Shown: positions 27,401 through 36,211 of the stretch, one piece after another
How the letters are laid out: the number at the start of each line of letters is the position of its first letter
Numbering within the stretch: the stretch's first letter is position 1
Source of the DNA: Bacteroidota bacterium
Lineage (GTDB): Bacteria; Bacteroidota; Ignavibacteria; Ignavibacteriales; Melioribacteraceae
Assembly: GCA_023397505.1 (NCBI GenBank)
Contig: JAEWUC010000003.1
Location: forward strand, 124,001-188,000
Length of the DNA stretch: 64,000 nt
Direction: 5' to 3'
Made by a program: the position numbers and the translations under genes
The notes under the pieces: generated by a model
Seen by the model: the letters and a program-made list of their open reading frames with translations, nothing else
Database searches by the model: none
What the model was told of the DNA's origin: nothing

Positions 27401-28049
27401 GCTATTGAAAGAAAAAATCCGGAATCTTGGACCTGTTAACCTTCTTGCATATTCAGAATATGAAGAAGAAAAAACACGCTTGGATTTTCTGCACAAACAG
27501 CGCGATGATTTAACCGAATCCGAGAAAGACCTTATTAAAACTATAAATGAAATTAACGAGACAGCGCAGAAACTTTTCCTAGATACATTTGGTCAAATCC
27601 GCGAAAACTTTATTCAAATATTTCAAACGCTTTTTAATCCCGGCGACGAGGCCGATTTGACGCTTGAAGAAAATGTTGATCCGCTTGAAGCTAAAATTGA
27701 GATTATGGCAAAACCCAAAGGTAAAAGACCGACTTCGATTGAACTTTTATCCGGAGGAGAGAAGACACTTACAGCCACAGCTCTTTTGTTTGCCATTTAT
27801 CTTGTTAAGCCAAGTCCGTTTTGCATTCTTGATGAAGTTGACGCACCGCTCGATGATGCAAACGTGGATCGCTTTACAAAATTGTTGAAAGAGTTTAGTA
27901 CAAAAACACAATTTATTATTGTAACTCACAACAAGCGTACAATGGAAGCTGCAGAAACAATGTACGGTGTAACTATGCAGGAAGAAGGAGTTTCTAAATT
28001 GGTTGGTGTACGATTTGAAGAAATACCGGATAATGTTGTGATTAATTAA
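24450..28049 (+). CDS. smc: Chromosome segregation SMC protein
   Basis: A 1199-residue SMC ATPase. It starts at a TTG (24450) preceded by AGGTG, which overlaps the previous gene's TAG. The N-terminal LSKLEIFGFKSFANRT and Walker A GPNGCGKTN (about 31-39), two long coiled coils (about 170-500 and 690-1020), a hinge around 520-670, and the C-terminal signature LLSGGEKTLTATALL with Walker B FCILDEVDAPLDD are all in place. Length is normal. ScpA/ScpB are not in the window. Confidence 0.97.
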   Translation: MFLSKLEIFGFKSFANRTPIAFNRGITGIVGPNGCGKTNIVDAIRWALGEQKSATLRSDKMENVIFNGTREKKPMGMSEVSLTLVNDQGILPTEYSEVTITRRIFRSGESEYLLNKNVCRLKDITNLFMDTGMGTNAYSVIELKMIETILSSKAEERRKLFEEAAGVNKYKLRRRLSLKKLDEVKADLTRVNDIVSEVEKTVRSLERQAKRADQYTQIQSSLREKEIDLAEREFALYNEKKESLKNEIISLTSGKDEIDVDIRKIENELIVYRAQINSIEAELKQKREELLANTNQLHQTQKNISVSEEKLNSFVRNHERLEKEIEELKEQLEENEITIEQNKSDLITLNQRLEQKSVDISGNEISIQDKREDINQKRNSLKQHIEERFNLLKEISQKENYTASLKKEVNTHNANMEKLNHKIQNITNMIAKTVGFIEELTNEQSAAEKKLNETGLLLTLRETEKSELERELNDLKGKEIEEKTLLNGLKEKIEFLQTLLANLEGISKGTKNLIENNDWSQNQKNIFADAGNAQEEFKFALEAALKSILNNLLIDSTKDLESAIEYLRNNDLGKASFYLLRNATERKKSILEKISDFNFKRKIKKLEKEISFIGWAKDYVETDSSLKAYFDQALTSVAITKDLNSAIALGELYPEFNFATLEGDIIQSNGIIEAGSLPKQDETLFGRRQLLENFKKEFPKHESNIAKLKIQIAETEEKILSIDLKNLSDSEKLIANDIANIEKQISQLEFEKKKGDEEIINAQREIQELVDKSRLIDSQVNEVNSQTDELKNQLTELNKFITNQEKDNRALENEFNALVESHNESKLELERIKGQINNTNDSIERSENNRVTIKNGIEKRQNDIVSNESETNILREIIESTKDELFDINETHDKLLKEESEIDGSLKAIKQEASKYERELNELRNKRQEVSDNIHSLDIKENEVNFKLETVVQHIKENYSIDLDFKQFEDLHTFNYDEVTKEVQLLKEKIRNLGPVNLLAYSEYEEEKTRLDFLHKQRDDLTESEKDLIKTINEINETAQKLFLDTFGQIRENFIQIFQTLFNPGDEADLTLEENVDPLEAKIEIMAKPKGKRPTSIELLSGGEKTLTATALLFAIYLVKPSPFCILDEVDAPLDDANVDRFTKLLKEFSTKTQFIIVTHNKRTMEAAETMYGVTMQEEGVSKLVGVRFEEIPDNVVIN

Positions 28050-28060
28050 GCTATGATTAA

Positions 28061-28786
28061 ATGATAAACGATAAATCTTTTAAAATATTTGTTGACTTCG
28101 ACGGCACGATAACAAAGGTAGATGTTGGCGAAGAGTTGTTTCTTAATTTCGGAAACTATGAGCAGAATAAAATCTTGATCGACAATTGGAATGCAGGCGG
28201 AATGAATGCTTGGAACGGGTGGCGGGCTTTATGCAACAGCGTTGAAATAGCGGATAAAAATGAAATGATAGAATACTTGAATAAAATTGAAACCGACCCG
28301 GCTTTTAAAGACTTCGTTTCATTCTGCGAAGAAAAATCTTTACCAATAAAAATAATTAGCGATGGTTTCGATTTTTATATAAACACCATTTTAGAGAAAG
28401 AGAATTTAAGCCATTTGGAATTTTCTTCAAACATACTGGAATTTACAAACGATAGAAAATTAATTCCGCACTTTCCGAATGCGCAGGAAGATTGCAATTG
28501 CTGCGGCAACTGTAAACGCAATTATGTTTTAGATAACAGCAGCGATGAAGATTTTACAGTTTATATCGGCGACGGCATTTCAGACCGCTGCCCTATCCAA
28601 TATTGCGATTTTATCTTTGCTAAAAATTCTTTGTTAAAGTTTTGCGAAGTGAACAGGATTACTTATTTCCCTTATAATGATTTTAGAGATGTTCAAAAAA
28701 AGCTGGAAGAATTAATAAACAAAAAGCGTTTGAAGAAAAGACATCAAGCCGAGTTGAAACGCAGAGAAGTTTTTATACAAGGGTAA
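28061..28786 (+). CDS. MtnX-like HAD-family phosphatase
   Basis: A 241-residue HAD hydrolase. The nucleophile motif is FVDFDGTITKVD, motif II IISDGFDFYI, and motif IV GDGISDRCP. The cysteine cluster DCNCCGNCKRN matches MtnX-type 2-hydroxy-3-keto-5-methylthiopentenyl-1-phosphate phosphatases. Other methionine-salvage genes are absent nearby, so the exact substrate is uncertain. It lies 11 bases after smc. Confidence 0.8.
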   Translation: MINDKSFKIFVDFDGTITKVDVGEELFLNFGNYEQNKILIDNWNAGGMNAWNGWRALCNSVEIADKNEMIEYLNKIETDPAFKDFVSFCEEKSLPIKIISDGFDFYINTILEKENLSHLEFSSNILEFTNDRKLIPHFPNAQEDCNCCGNCKRNYVLDNSSDEDFTVYIGDGISDRCPIQYCDFIFAKNSLLKFCEVNRITYFPYNDFRDVQKKLEELINKKRLKKRHQAELKRREVFIQG

Positions 28787-28788
28787 CA

Positions 28789-29370
28789 ATGAAAAAAATT
28801 TCCGAAATATTTTTTAAGTATAGAAGTTATACACCTATACCCTTTTTAATCTTAATGGTGATCTTTCAAGAAGCCACTTTAGCAAGTCTGATTGCCGGCT
28901 TTATCGTCGTTTGCATCGGCGAAAGTTTCAGATTGTGGGGCGTAAGCTACGCAGGCAGCGAAACACGAACAACCGGCGGTGGTGTCGGCGGAACATATCT
29001 CGTTGTAACCGGTGCGTTTTCGCATGTGCGCAACCCGCTTTATTTCGGAAATATGGCTATATATATCGGTGTTGGCATTATGTCGATGGCTTGGTTCCCC
29101 TACTTAATAATTATCGCCGCTGTTTTCTTTTTCATTCAATATACTTTTATCATTAAGGAAGAGGAAAATTACTTATTTGAAAAGTTTGGAAAACTATACG
29201 AAGACTATAAAACTTCCGTTCCGCGCTGGCTACCGACTTTGAATAAGTACAAAGATCCGGAATCCGAACAGCCGACTTATGAAATTAAAAAAGGATTACG
29301 TTCCGAGCGCAGAACTCTGCAAGCAATTACGATTACGGTTCTACTTTTAATAATACTTTACCTGGTTTAA
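28789..29370 (+). CDS. Isoprenylcysteine methyltransferase-like (ICMT/PEMT family) membrane methyltransferase
   Basis: A 193-residue protein with about four or five membrane helices. The family signature HVRNPLYFGNMAIYIGVG is followed by EEENYLFEKFGKLYEDYKTSVPRWLP, which binds S-adenosylmethionine in this family. The substrate in bacteria is usually a lipid and is unknown here. It is packed between the phosphatase (2 bases) and lpxB (1 base). Confidence 0.85.
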   Translation: MKKISEIFFKYRSYTPIPFLILMVIFQEATLASLIAGFIVVCIGESFRLWGVSYAGSETRTTGGGVGGTYLVVTGAFSHVRNPLYFGNMAIYIGVGIMSMAWFPYLIIIAAVFFFIQYTFIIKEEENYLFEKFGKLYEDYKTSVPRWLPTLNKYKDPESEQPTYEIKKGLRSERRTLQAITITVLLLIILYLV

Positions 29371-29371
29371 G

Positions 29372-30508
29372 GTGAGTAAGAATTTAATGATAGTAGCCGG
29401 CGAGGCCTCCGGCGATTTGCACGGTGCAAGTTTAATTAATGAAATAAAGAAACTTGATCCGTCAATTGAAATTTTTGGAATCGGCGGCGATAAAATGATT
29501 GCCGCTGGAATGAATGTGCAGTATCATATTAAACAGATGGCTTTCCTCGGCTTCATAGAAGTTATCCGTCACCTGCCGTTCATCAGTAAGGTTAAGAATG
29601 TTCTTTTAAATGCTGTTGATGAAAAAAAGATCGATTCAATTGTTTTGATCGACTACCCGGGATTTAATTTAAACATCGCGAAGAAATTAAAAAGCCGCGG
29701 CAAAAAAATCATTTACTACATCTCACCTCAAATTTGGGCGTGGGGTCAAGGCAGAATAAAAAAAATTAAATCACTTGTTGATGAAATGATTGTTGTTTTC
29801 CCTTTCGAAGAAAAGTTATACCGAGAACATGGAGTTAAGGTTGACTATGTTGGGCATCCTTTGGTTGAACATATCAACAATTACAAATTTTCGGCAAAGA
29901 ATGAATTCTATGAAAAATTCTCGTTAGATAAATCGAAGGACATTTTGCTTGTTTTACCGGGCAGCAGAAAGCACGAGATAAGAAAAATATTCCCCGAGAC
30001 AATAAAAGCTGCAATAAAACTCGGCAACGATTTCAACTTACAAGTTGTAGTTGCTTGTGCGGAAAATATTGATCATAAAATTTTTGGGAACGTTTCCAGC
30101 GAACATAATTATAAGTTGATTAAAGGATACACTTACGATCTTTACAAGCATTCAAAATTTGGAATTATAAAATCCGGCACATCAACATTAGAAGCAGGAA
30201 TGTTCGGTTTACCTTTTATCGTAGTGTACTCAACAAATTTTCTGACGTATCGACTTGGCAAAATGGTTGTTAAGATTAGTAACATAGCAATGGCAAATAT
30301 AATTTTAGGCAAAACAGTTGTTGACGAATTAATTCAAAGCGACCTCAACGAGATGAATATATATTCGAAGTGCGCTTCGTATTTAATTGACGAGAAAAAA
30401 TATACTTCAGTGAAACAGAAACTTTTACAAATAAAGGAAAAACTCGACGGCGTTGGTGCTTCAAAAAAAGCCGCTGAAATAGTTTTTAGAAGAATGAATG
30501 AAGCTTAG
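29372..30508 (+). CDS. lpxB: Lipid-A-disaccharide synthase
   Basis: A 378-residue glycosyltransferase that joins UDP-diacylglucosamine and lipid X. Family blocks MIVAGEASGDLHGA, YYISPQIWAWGQGRIKKI, VLPGSRKHEI and IIKSGTSTLEAG are present. The start is GTG at 29372; an in-frame ATG five codons later is also possible. It overlaps the next gene by 11 bases. Confidence 0.96.
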   Translation: MSKNLMIVAGEASGDLHGASLINEIKKLDPSIEIFGIGGDKMIAAGMNVQYHIKQMAFLGFIEVIRHLPFISKVKNVLLNAVDEKKIDSIVLIDYPGFNLNIAKKLKSRGKKIIYYISPQIWAWGQGRIKKIKSLVDEMIVVFPFEEKLYREHGVKVDYVGHPLVEHINNYKFSAKNEFYEKFSLDKSKDILLVLPGSRKHEIRKIFPETIKAAIKLGNDFNLQVVVACAENIDHKIFGNVSSEHNYKLIKGYTYDLYKHSKFGIIKSGTSTLEAGMFGLPFIVVYSTNFLTYRLGKMVVKISNIAMANIILGKTVVDELIQSDLNEMNIYSKCASYLIDEKKYTSVKQKLLQIKEKLDGVGASKKAAEIVFRRMNEA

Positions 30509-31157
30509 CGAAAAGCAAAAAGATATTTTAAGATTTCTCGGAATACGGCTGGCAAGTTTTTTAATTAGTGTTCTTTTACAAAGTGTACGAATCAGAATTT
30601 ACAATAGTGATGCTGTTGAAAAACTGGTTAAAGAAAATAAAAATTTTGTTGTGGCATTTTGGCACGGTTCAATGATGCTCGGATGGTATTTGCACCGTGA
30701 TATGAATTGTGCTGCACTTGTTAGCAAAAGTAAGGACGGTGATGTTCTTGCACATGTTCTCTCTAAATGGAAATACAAAGTTGTACGCGGTTCAAGCCAC
30801 ATAGGCGGAAAAGAAGCGTTGAACATGATGCTCGATCTTACAAAACAAAATTTTTCTTTAACAATAACACCCGACGGACCAACCGGCCCAATTCACAAAA
30901 TGAAAGCTGGGGCGGTTGTTACAGCAAAAAAATCAAAAATTAATTTGCTGCTTCTCGGTATTGGAATTAGAAATAAGTTCGTTCTCAAAAGCTGGGACCG
31001 TTTCGAAATTCCAAAACCGTTTACGGGCATCACTGCTATTTACTCAGAACCGATGTTAATTGACGAAGGATTTAGTTATGATGAAACATCAGCAATGATT
31101 GAAAAATGCGAAACAGAACTAAATAAATTACAGAAGGAAGCTTTAAAACTTTGTTAG
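30498..31157 (+). CDS. DUF374-type lysophospholipid/lipid A acyltransferase
   Basis: A 219-residue protein. FWHGSMMLGWY supplies the H of the acyltransferase H-x-D/N-type motif. TPDGPTGPIHKMKAGAV is the DUF374 signature. Placed between lpxB and lpxK with overlaps on both sides, it probably adds a secondary acyl chain to lipid A or an intermediate. The acyl donor cannot be told from sequence. Confidence 0.85.
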   Translation: MKLSEKQKDILRFLGIRLASFLISVLLQSVRIRIYNSDAVEKLVKENKNFVVAFWHGSMMLGWYLHRDMNCAALVSKSKDGDVLAHVLSKWKYKVVRGSSHIGGKEALNMMLDLTKQNFSLTITPDGPTGPIHKMKAGAVVTAKKSKINLLLLGIGIRNKFVLKSWDRFEIPKPFTGITAIYSEPMLIDEGFSYDETSAMIEKCETELNKLQKEALKLC

Positions 31158-32197
31158 AATTTTTACGCATATTGTTTTCTCCTCTTGTTGTCGTTTACTC
31201 GGTAATTATAAAAATCCGTAATCTTATGTTTGATAAAGGATTTTTCAAAATTACCAGGACTGACGCAAAAGTAATTTCTGTCGGGAATATTACCGTCGGC
31301 GGTTCCGGGAAAACTCCTGCAGTCATGATGATTTCTGAATTCCTGAAAAGCAAAGGTAAAAAAATCGGTGTTTTGAGCAGGGGTTACGGAAGAAGTTCTC
31401 ATGGGTATTTATATGTATCTGATGGGGAAAAAATTAATACAACAGTTGATGAATGCGGCGATGAAATTTATTTCTTATCGGAAGAATTAAGAATTCCCAC
31501 TGCAGTTTGTGAAAGCCGAGTTGAAGGCGCTAAAAAATTCATCAAAGATTCAAACGTTGATATAATTATTCTCGACGACGCTTTCCAGCACAGGTGGATT
31601 CACCGTGATCTTAATATTGTAATTTTTGATCAACGTTTTTTGTTGAAGGTCGGGCAGATAGATCAAAAACTTCTTCCGCTCGGTTTTCTAAGAGAGAGTT
31701 TTGATGCTGTGCAAAGAGCAGATGCTGTAATTATTAATAGAAAATTTGCTGAGAAAAAAGATATTCCCGAAAAACTTGAGAAATATTTTGAAGATAAAAA
31801 ACTTTTTCACAGCTATTTTTCCGCAAAGGGTTTTTATGATGTAAAAAACCACAACTTTTTTGACGTTAAAGAATTCCGCGGGCAAAAAAGTTTAGTCGTT
31901 TGTGGAGTTGCACGGCCGCATTCATTCTTAAACGGCTTGGAAATAAACAACATCGATATCAAGAACAAACTTTTATATCCTGACCACAAAAACTATTCCC
32001 TTCAGGAAGTTCAAGGTATCCGTAAAAAATTTTATGACACAAATTCCTATTCTGTTTTAACCACACAAAAGGACGCGGTTAAACTGAATAAATTTTCAAA
32101 AGAGTTCGACGACATCGATCTCTATTATTTAAAGATAGAACTCAAGTTAGACGAACAGGATAGGTTCGAAGAACTGATTCTAAATACAATCATTTGA
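31151..32197 (+). CDS. lpxK: Tetraacyldisaccharide 4'-kinase
   Basis: A 348-residue inner-membrane-associated kinase that phosphorylates the 4' position of lipid A disaccharide. The P-loop is VGNITVGGSGKTPAVMMI, followed by VLSRGYGR and IILDDAFQHRWIHRDLNIV. It starts at TTG 31151, overlapping the upstream stop; the next in-frame ATG at about 31226 would remove the N-terminal membrane helix. Confidence 0.95.
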   Translation: MLEFLRILFSPLVVVYSVIIKIRNLMFDKGFFKITRTDAKVISVGNITVGGSGKTPAVMMISEFLKSKGKKIGVLSRGYGRSSHGYLYVSDGEKINTTVDECGDEIYFLSEELRIPTAVCESRVEGAKKFIKDSNVDIIILDDAFQHRWIHRDLNIVIFDQRFLLKVGQIDQKLLPLGFLRESFDAVQRADAVIINRKFAEKKDIPEKLEKYFEDKKLFHSYFSAKGFYDVKNHNFFDVKEFRGQKSLVVCGVARPHSFLNGLEINNIDIKNKLLYPDHKNYSLQEVQGIRKKFYDTNSYSVLTTQKDAVKLNKFSKEFDDIDLYYLKIELKLDEQDRFEELILNTII

Positions 32198-32228
32198 AAA
32201 CGATAACCAATAATTGGAGGTAATTTCA

Positions 32229-35009
32229 ATGGCAAAAGCAACAAAAAAGTATGTGTATTACTTCGGCGGTAAAAAAGCCGAAGGACAGGCTAACATGAAA
32301 GAACTTCTCGGTGGTAAAGGCGCAAACCTTGCCGAGATGGTAAACATCGGTTTACCGGTTCCTGCCGGTTTTACAATTACAACCGAAGTTTGTACTGCGT
32401 ATTACGAGAACAAGAAAAAATATCCTAAAGAACTCGAAGGACAATTGAAAGCGGCTCTTGCAAAGACTGAAAAAGAAATGGGAGCTAAATTCGGCGACAC
32501 AAAAAACCCGTTGTTAGTTTCGGTTCGTTCAGGCGCGCGCGCTTCTATGCCCGGTATGATGGAAACAATATTAAACGTAGGTTTGAACAACGTAACCCGC
32601 GAAGCATTGATTGCTAAAACAGGCAACCCGCGTTTCGTTTACGATTCTCACCGCCGTTTAATTCAAATGTACTCCGATGTTGTTATGGAAAAGGCTGCAG
32701 GCATCGAACCAGCAGAAGGTAAAGGAGTTCGCGTTCAACTGGAAAAAGAACTTCACAAAATGAAAGAAGCTCGCGGCGTTCATAACGATACTGATTTAAC
32801 CGCCGATGATCTTAAAGAACTTATTGAGATCTACAAAGCAAAAGTTCAGGAAGTTCTCGGCAAACCTTTCCCTGAAAATCCAATGGATCAATTATGGGGC
32901 GCAGTTTCTGCAGTATTCCAAAGCTGGATGGGCAAACGCGCTATTTCCTACAGAAGAATTGAAGGAATTCCGGACGATTGGGGAACAGCGGTTAACGTTC
33001 AATCAATGGTATTCGGTAACATGGGTGAATCTTCGGCAACAGGTGTTGCATTCACACGTAACCCGGCTACAGGCGAAAATTATTTCTACGGCGAATGGTT
33101 GACAAACGCACAGGGCGAAGACGTTGTTGCCGGTATCAGAACTCCAAATCCAATTAACGAAGTTGGAAAGACAGAACATACCGCTCACCTCCCTTCACTC
33201 GAAACAGGTATGCCTAAAACATATAAACAATTACATGCTATTCAACGCTCGTTGGAAAAACATTACCATGATATGCTTGACATCGAATTCACAATTCAAG
33301 AAGGGCGTCTTTACATGCTTCAATGCCGTGTTGGAAAAAGAAACGGACCGGCTGCTGTAAAAATGGCTCTCGATATGTATAAAGAAAAATTAATCACAAA
33401 AGAAGACGCAGTAATGCGCGTTCAACCGTCACAGCTTGATGAATTGTTACATCCGATCATCGATCCTGCTGTTGAATTAACAACAAAAGTATTTGTAAAA
33501 GGTTTACCGGCAGGTCCCGGCGGCGCAAGCGGACAAGCAGTTTTTTCTGCTGCCGATGCAGTAGCATGGGCAAAAGAAGGCAAGAGAGTTATTCTTGTTC
33601 GTGAAGAAACAAATCCTGAAGACATCGAAGGAATGCGCGCTGCACAAGCTATTTTAACCGCACGCGGTGGTATGACGTCTCACGCTGCTTTAGTTGCTCG
33701 CGGCTGGGGTAAATGTTGTATTGTTGGCGCTGGCGGATTGAAGATCAACTACGAAGAAAAAACTTTTACAGCTGGCGATGTTATTGTAAAAGAAGGCGAT
33801 TGGTTAACACTCAACGGTTCTAAAGGCGTTGCTTATCTTGGCGAACTCCCGATGAAAAAAGCTGCTGAAGAAAATCCTGACTTCCAAGCATTCATGAAAT
33901 TGTGCGATCAAGTTAGAAAATTAAAAGTCCGTACAAATGCCGATACACCAGACGATGCGGCAAAAGCACGCGCTTTTGGAGCTGAAGGTATTGGTCTTTT
34001 CAGAACAGAACATATGTTCTACGGAAAGAACTCCGAACAACCTTTGTTCATCCTTAGAAAAATGATTCACTCCAAAACAAAAGAAGAAAGAGTTAATGCT
34101 TTGGCAGAACTCTTCCCGTTTGTAATGAAAGATATTAAAGGAACATTGGAAGCTATGGATGGATATGCAGTAACATTCAGAACACTCGATCCGCCGCTTC
34201 ATGAATTTGTTCCTACAAGAACAGACGAAAGAGAAAAACTTGCAGCCAGCTTAGGTATTTCTTTAAGTGAATTAAACGAGCGCGCCGATTCGTTGCATGA
34301 AAATAATCCAATGATGGGACACCGCGGTGTACGTCTTGGTATTACATATCCTGAAATTACCGAAATGCAGGTTCGTGCCATATTCGAAGCAACAGCTGAA
34401 TTGTTGGCAGAAGGTAAAAAACCATTCCCTGAAATAATGATTCCTGTTACTTGTCACGTTAATGAAATAAAACATCAGTATGAATTAGTTACAAAAGTTC
34501 ACGCAGAAGTTTGTGCTAAATTCGGATTGAAAAAAATTCCTCACTTAACTGGAACAATGATCGAGATTCCGCGCGCAGCTTTAACTGCCGATAAGATCGC
34601 TGAAGTAGCTCAATTCTTCTCATTCGGTACAAACGATCTTACACAAATGGGCTTTGGATTTTCACGCGATGATATAGGAGGATTTTTACCTGAATATCTC
34701 GAACAAAAAATTCTTCCCGAAGATCCGTTCCAATCCATTGATCAAGAAGCTATTGGTAAGTTGATGGAAATTGCTGTTCAAGGCGGACGCGCTACAAGAC
34801 CTGATTTGAAAATCGGTATTTGCGGCGAACACGGCGGCGAACCTAAATCAGTTGAGTTCTGTCATAAAATCGGTTTGAACTATGTAAGCTGTTCACCGTT
34901 CAGAGTACCGATTGCAAGATTGGCAGCAGCACAAGCAATGGTAAAAGAAATGAGAGCAGCTAAAGCAGCACCAAAGAAAGCAGTTAAGAAAGTTGCAAAG
35001 AAAAAATAA
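32229..35009 (+). CDS. ppdK: Pyruvate, phosphate dikinase
   Basis: A 926-residue enzyme interconverting pyruvate, ATP and Pi with PEP, AMP and PPi. The start is the ATG at 32229, eight bases after GGAGG; the upstream in-frame TTG contains the ribosome-binding site. ATP-grasp domain at the N-terminus (GGKGANLAEM, SVRSGARASMPGMMETILNVG), swivelling domain with the phospho-histidine in ARGGMTSHAALVARGWGKCC, and a C-terminal PEP barrel with the active cysteine in GICGEHGGEP. An unusual ~20-residue Ala/Lys tail ends the protein. Confidence 0.97.
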   Translation: MAKATKKYVYYFGGKKAEGQANMKELLGGKGANLAEMVNIGLPVPAGFTITTEVCTAYYENKKKYPKELEGQLKAALAKTEKEMGAKFGDTKNPLLVSVRSGARASMPGMMETILNVGLNNVTREALIAKTGNPRFVYDSHRRLIQMYSDVVMEKAAGIEPAEGKGVRVQLEKELHKMKEARGVHNDTDLTADDLKELIEIYKAKVQEVLGKPFPENPMDQLWGAVSAVFQSWMGKRAISYRRIEGIPDDWGTAVNVQSMVFGNMGESSATGVAFTRNPATGENYFYGEWLTNAQGEDVVAGIRTPNPINEVGKTEHTAHLPSLETGMPKTYKQLHAIQRSLEKHYHDMLDIEFTIQEGRLYMLQCRVGKRNGPAAVKMALDMYKEKLITKEDAVMRVQPSQLDELLHPIIDPAVELTTKVFVKGLPAGPGGASGQAVFSAADAVAWAKEGKRVILVREETNPEDIEGMRAAQAILTARGGMTSHAALVARGWGKCCIVGAGGLKINYEEKTFTAGDVIVKEGDWLTLNGSKGVAYLGELPMKKAAEENPDFQAFMKLCDQVRKLKVRTNADTPDDAAKARAFGAEGIGLFRTEHMFYGKNSEQPLFILRKMIHSKTKEERVNALAELFPFVMKDIKGTLEAMDGYAVTFRTLDPPLHEFVPTRTDEREKLAASLGISLSELNERADSLHENNPMMGHRGVRLGITYPEITEMQVRAIFEATAELLAEGKKPFPEIMIPVTCHVNEIKHQYELVTKVHAEVCAKFGLKKIPHLTGTMIEIPRAALTADKIAEVAQFFSFGTNDLTQMGFGFSRDDIGGFLPEYLEQKILPEDPFQSIDQEAIGKLMEIAVQGGRATRPDLKIGICGEHGGEPKSVEFCHKIGLNYVSCSPFRVPIARLAAAQAMVKEMRAAKAAPKKAVKKVAKKK

Positions 35010-35028
35010 TGCGAAGCATTATCCTGAG

Positions 35029-35054
35029 ATCCTCCCGCCTCTATGCGGGAGGAT
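35029..35054. repeat. GC-rich perfect hairpin in the ppdK-queA gap
   Basis: ATCCTCCCGC (35029-35038) pairs with GCGGGAGGAT (35045-35054) around CTCTAT. No T-run follows, so it is not a standard terminator. The GC-rich stem stands out in an AT-rich gap and looks like a repeated palindromic unit. Confidence 0.5.
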
Positions 35055-35120
35055 GCAGGGACTCAAGTTAATCACGTGTTGGGTTCCTCGTTTCACTCAG
35101 AGTTTAACCAAGGAGCATAA

Positions 35121-36158
35121 ATGAAATTATCTGATTTCAAATACAATTTACCGAAAACATCAATTGCCAAACATCCGGTTTCTCCGCGCGACAAAGCTAA
35201 ACTGATGGTTCTAAACCGTGCCAAAGGCGAGATTGAACAAAAACATTTTGCAGACATTGTCGATTATTTTGATAAAGGCGATGTTCTTGTTGTTAACAAA
35301 ACTAAAGTCATGCAAGCGCGCTTATTCGGAAAGAAAGAACGAACGAATGCCAAGATTGAAGTTTTTGTTTTACGTGAATTGAACAAAGAAGAAAATATTT
35401 GGGATGTGATTGTTGACCCTGCAAGAAAAGTTAGAATAGGCAACAGGATTTATTTTAACGATAAACTATGGTGCGAAGTTATTGATAACACTACTTCACG
35501 CGGAAGAACTGTTCGCTTTAATGAAGACGCAGGTGACATATTTAAAGCAATTGAAAAAATCGGCAATACTCCTCTTCCTCCCTATATTAAAAGAGACACA
35601 ACCCCGGCAGATAAAGAAGATTACCAAACAATATTTGCCGAGATAGACGGATCGGTAGCAGCACCGACAGCGGGCTTGCATTTTACTCCTTCATTAATTA
35701 AAAAACTTGAAAAGAAAGGCGTGCAAGTTGTTCCGGTAATTTTGCATATCGGACTTGGTACATTCCGTCCAGTTGAAGTCGAAGATTTGACAAAACATAG
35801 AATGGATTCAGAGTTTTTTGAAATACACGATGAAACATCGAAAGTGATTAATAAAGCGCTGATGGCAAAGAAAAATGTTTTCGTCGTTGGTACAAGTACG
35901 TGCCGAGCCTTGGAAAGCAGCGTTACTGCAGACGGACTTTCAAAACCAAATTTCGGATGGACGGATAAATTTATTTTCCCTCCTTACGATTTTAAAGTGA
36001 CAAAAAAACTTATAACAAACTTCCATCAGCCGGAATCAACCTTAATGATGCTTACTGCCGCGTTTGCAGAATATGATTTCATGATGAAAGCATATAAAAA
36101 AGCAATGAAGGATGGTTACCGGTTTTTAAGTTACGGCGATGCAATGTTAATCATTTAG
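35121..36158 (+). CDS. queA: S-adenosylmethionine:tRNA ribosyltransferase-isomerase
   Basis: A 345-residue QueA, which builds epoxyqueuosine on tRNA from SAM. Family blocks LSDFKYNLPKTSIAKHP, APTAGLHFTP, HIGLGTFRPVE and the C-terminal TNFHQPESTLMMLTAAF are present. An AAGGAG ribosome-binding site lies at 35111-35116. Confidence 0.97.
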   Translation: MKLSDFKYNLPKTSIAKHPVSPRDKAKLMVLNRAKGEIEQKHFADIVDYFDKGDVLVVNKTKVMQARLFGKKERTNAKIEVFVLRELNKEENIWDVIVDPARKVRIGNRIYFNDKLWCEVIDNTTSRGRTVRFNEDAGDIFKAIEKIGNTPLPPYIKRDTTPADKEDYQTIFAEIDGSVAAPTAGLHFTPSLIKKLEKKGVQVVPVILHIGLGTFRPVEVEDLTKHRMDSEFFEIHDETSKVINKALMAKKNVFVVGTSTCRALESSVTADGLSKPNFGWTDKFIFPPYDFKVTKKLITNFHQPESTLMMLTAAFAEYDFMMKAYKKAMKDGYRFLSYGDAMLII

Positions 36159-36211
36159 GTATCCTAATTTTGAATTGCTTGTTTCCTGTTTTTTCTTTTT
36201 GGAAATTTTGA

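Noticed and set aside
35029..35054. Rho-independent terminator after ppdK
   Set aside because: The stem is strong but the sequence after it (GCAGGGACTC) has no T-run.
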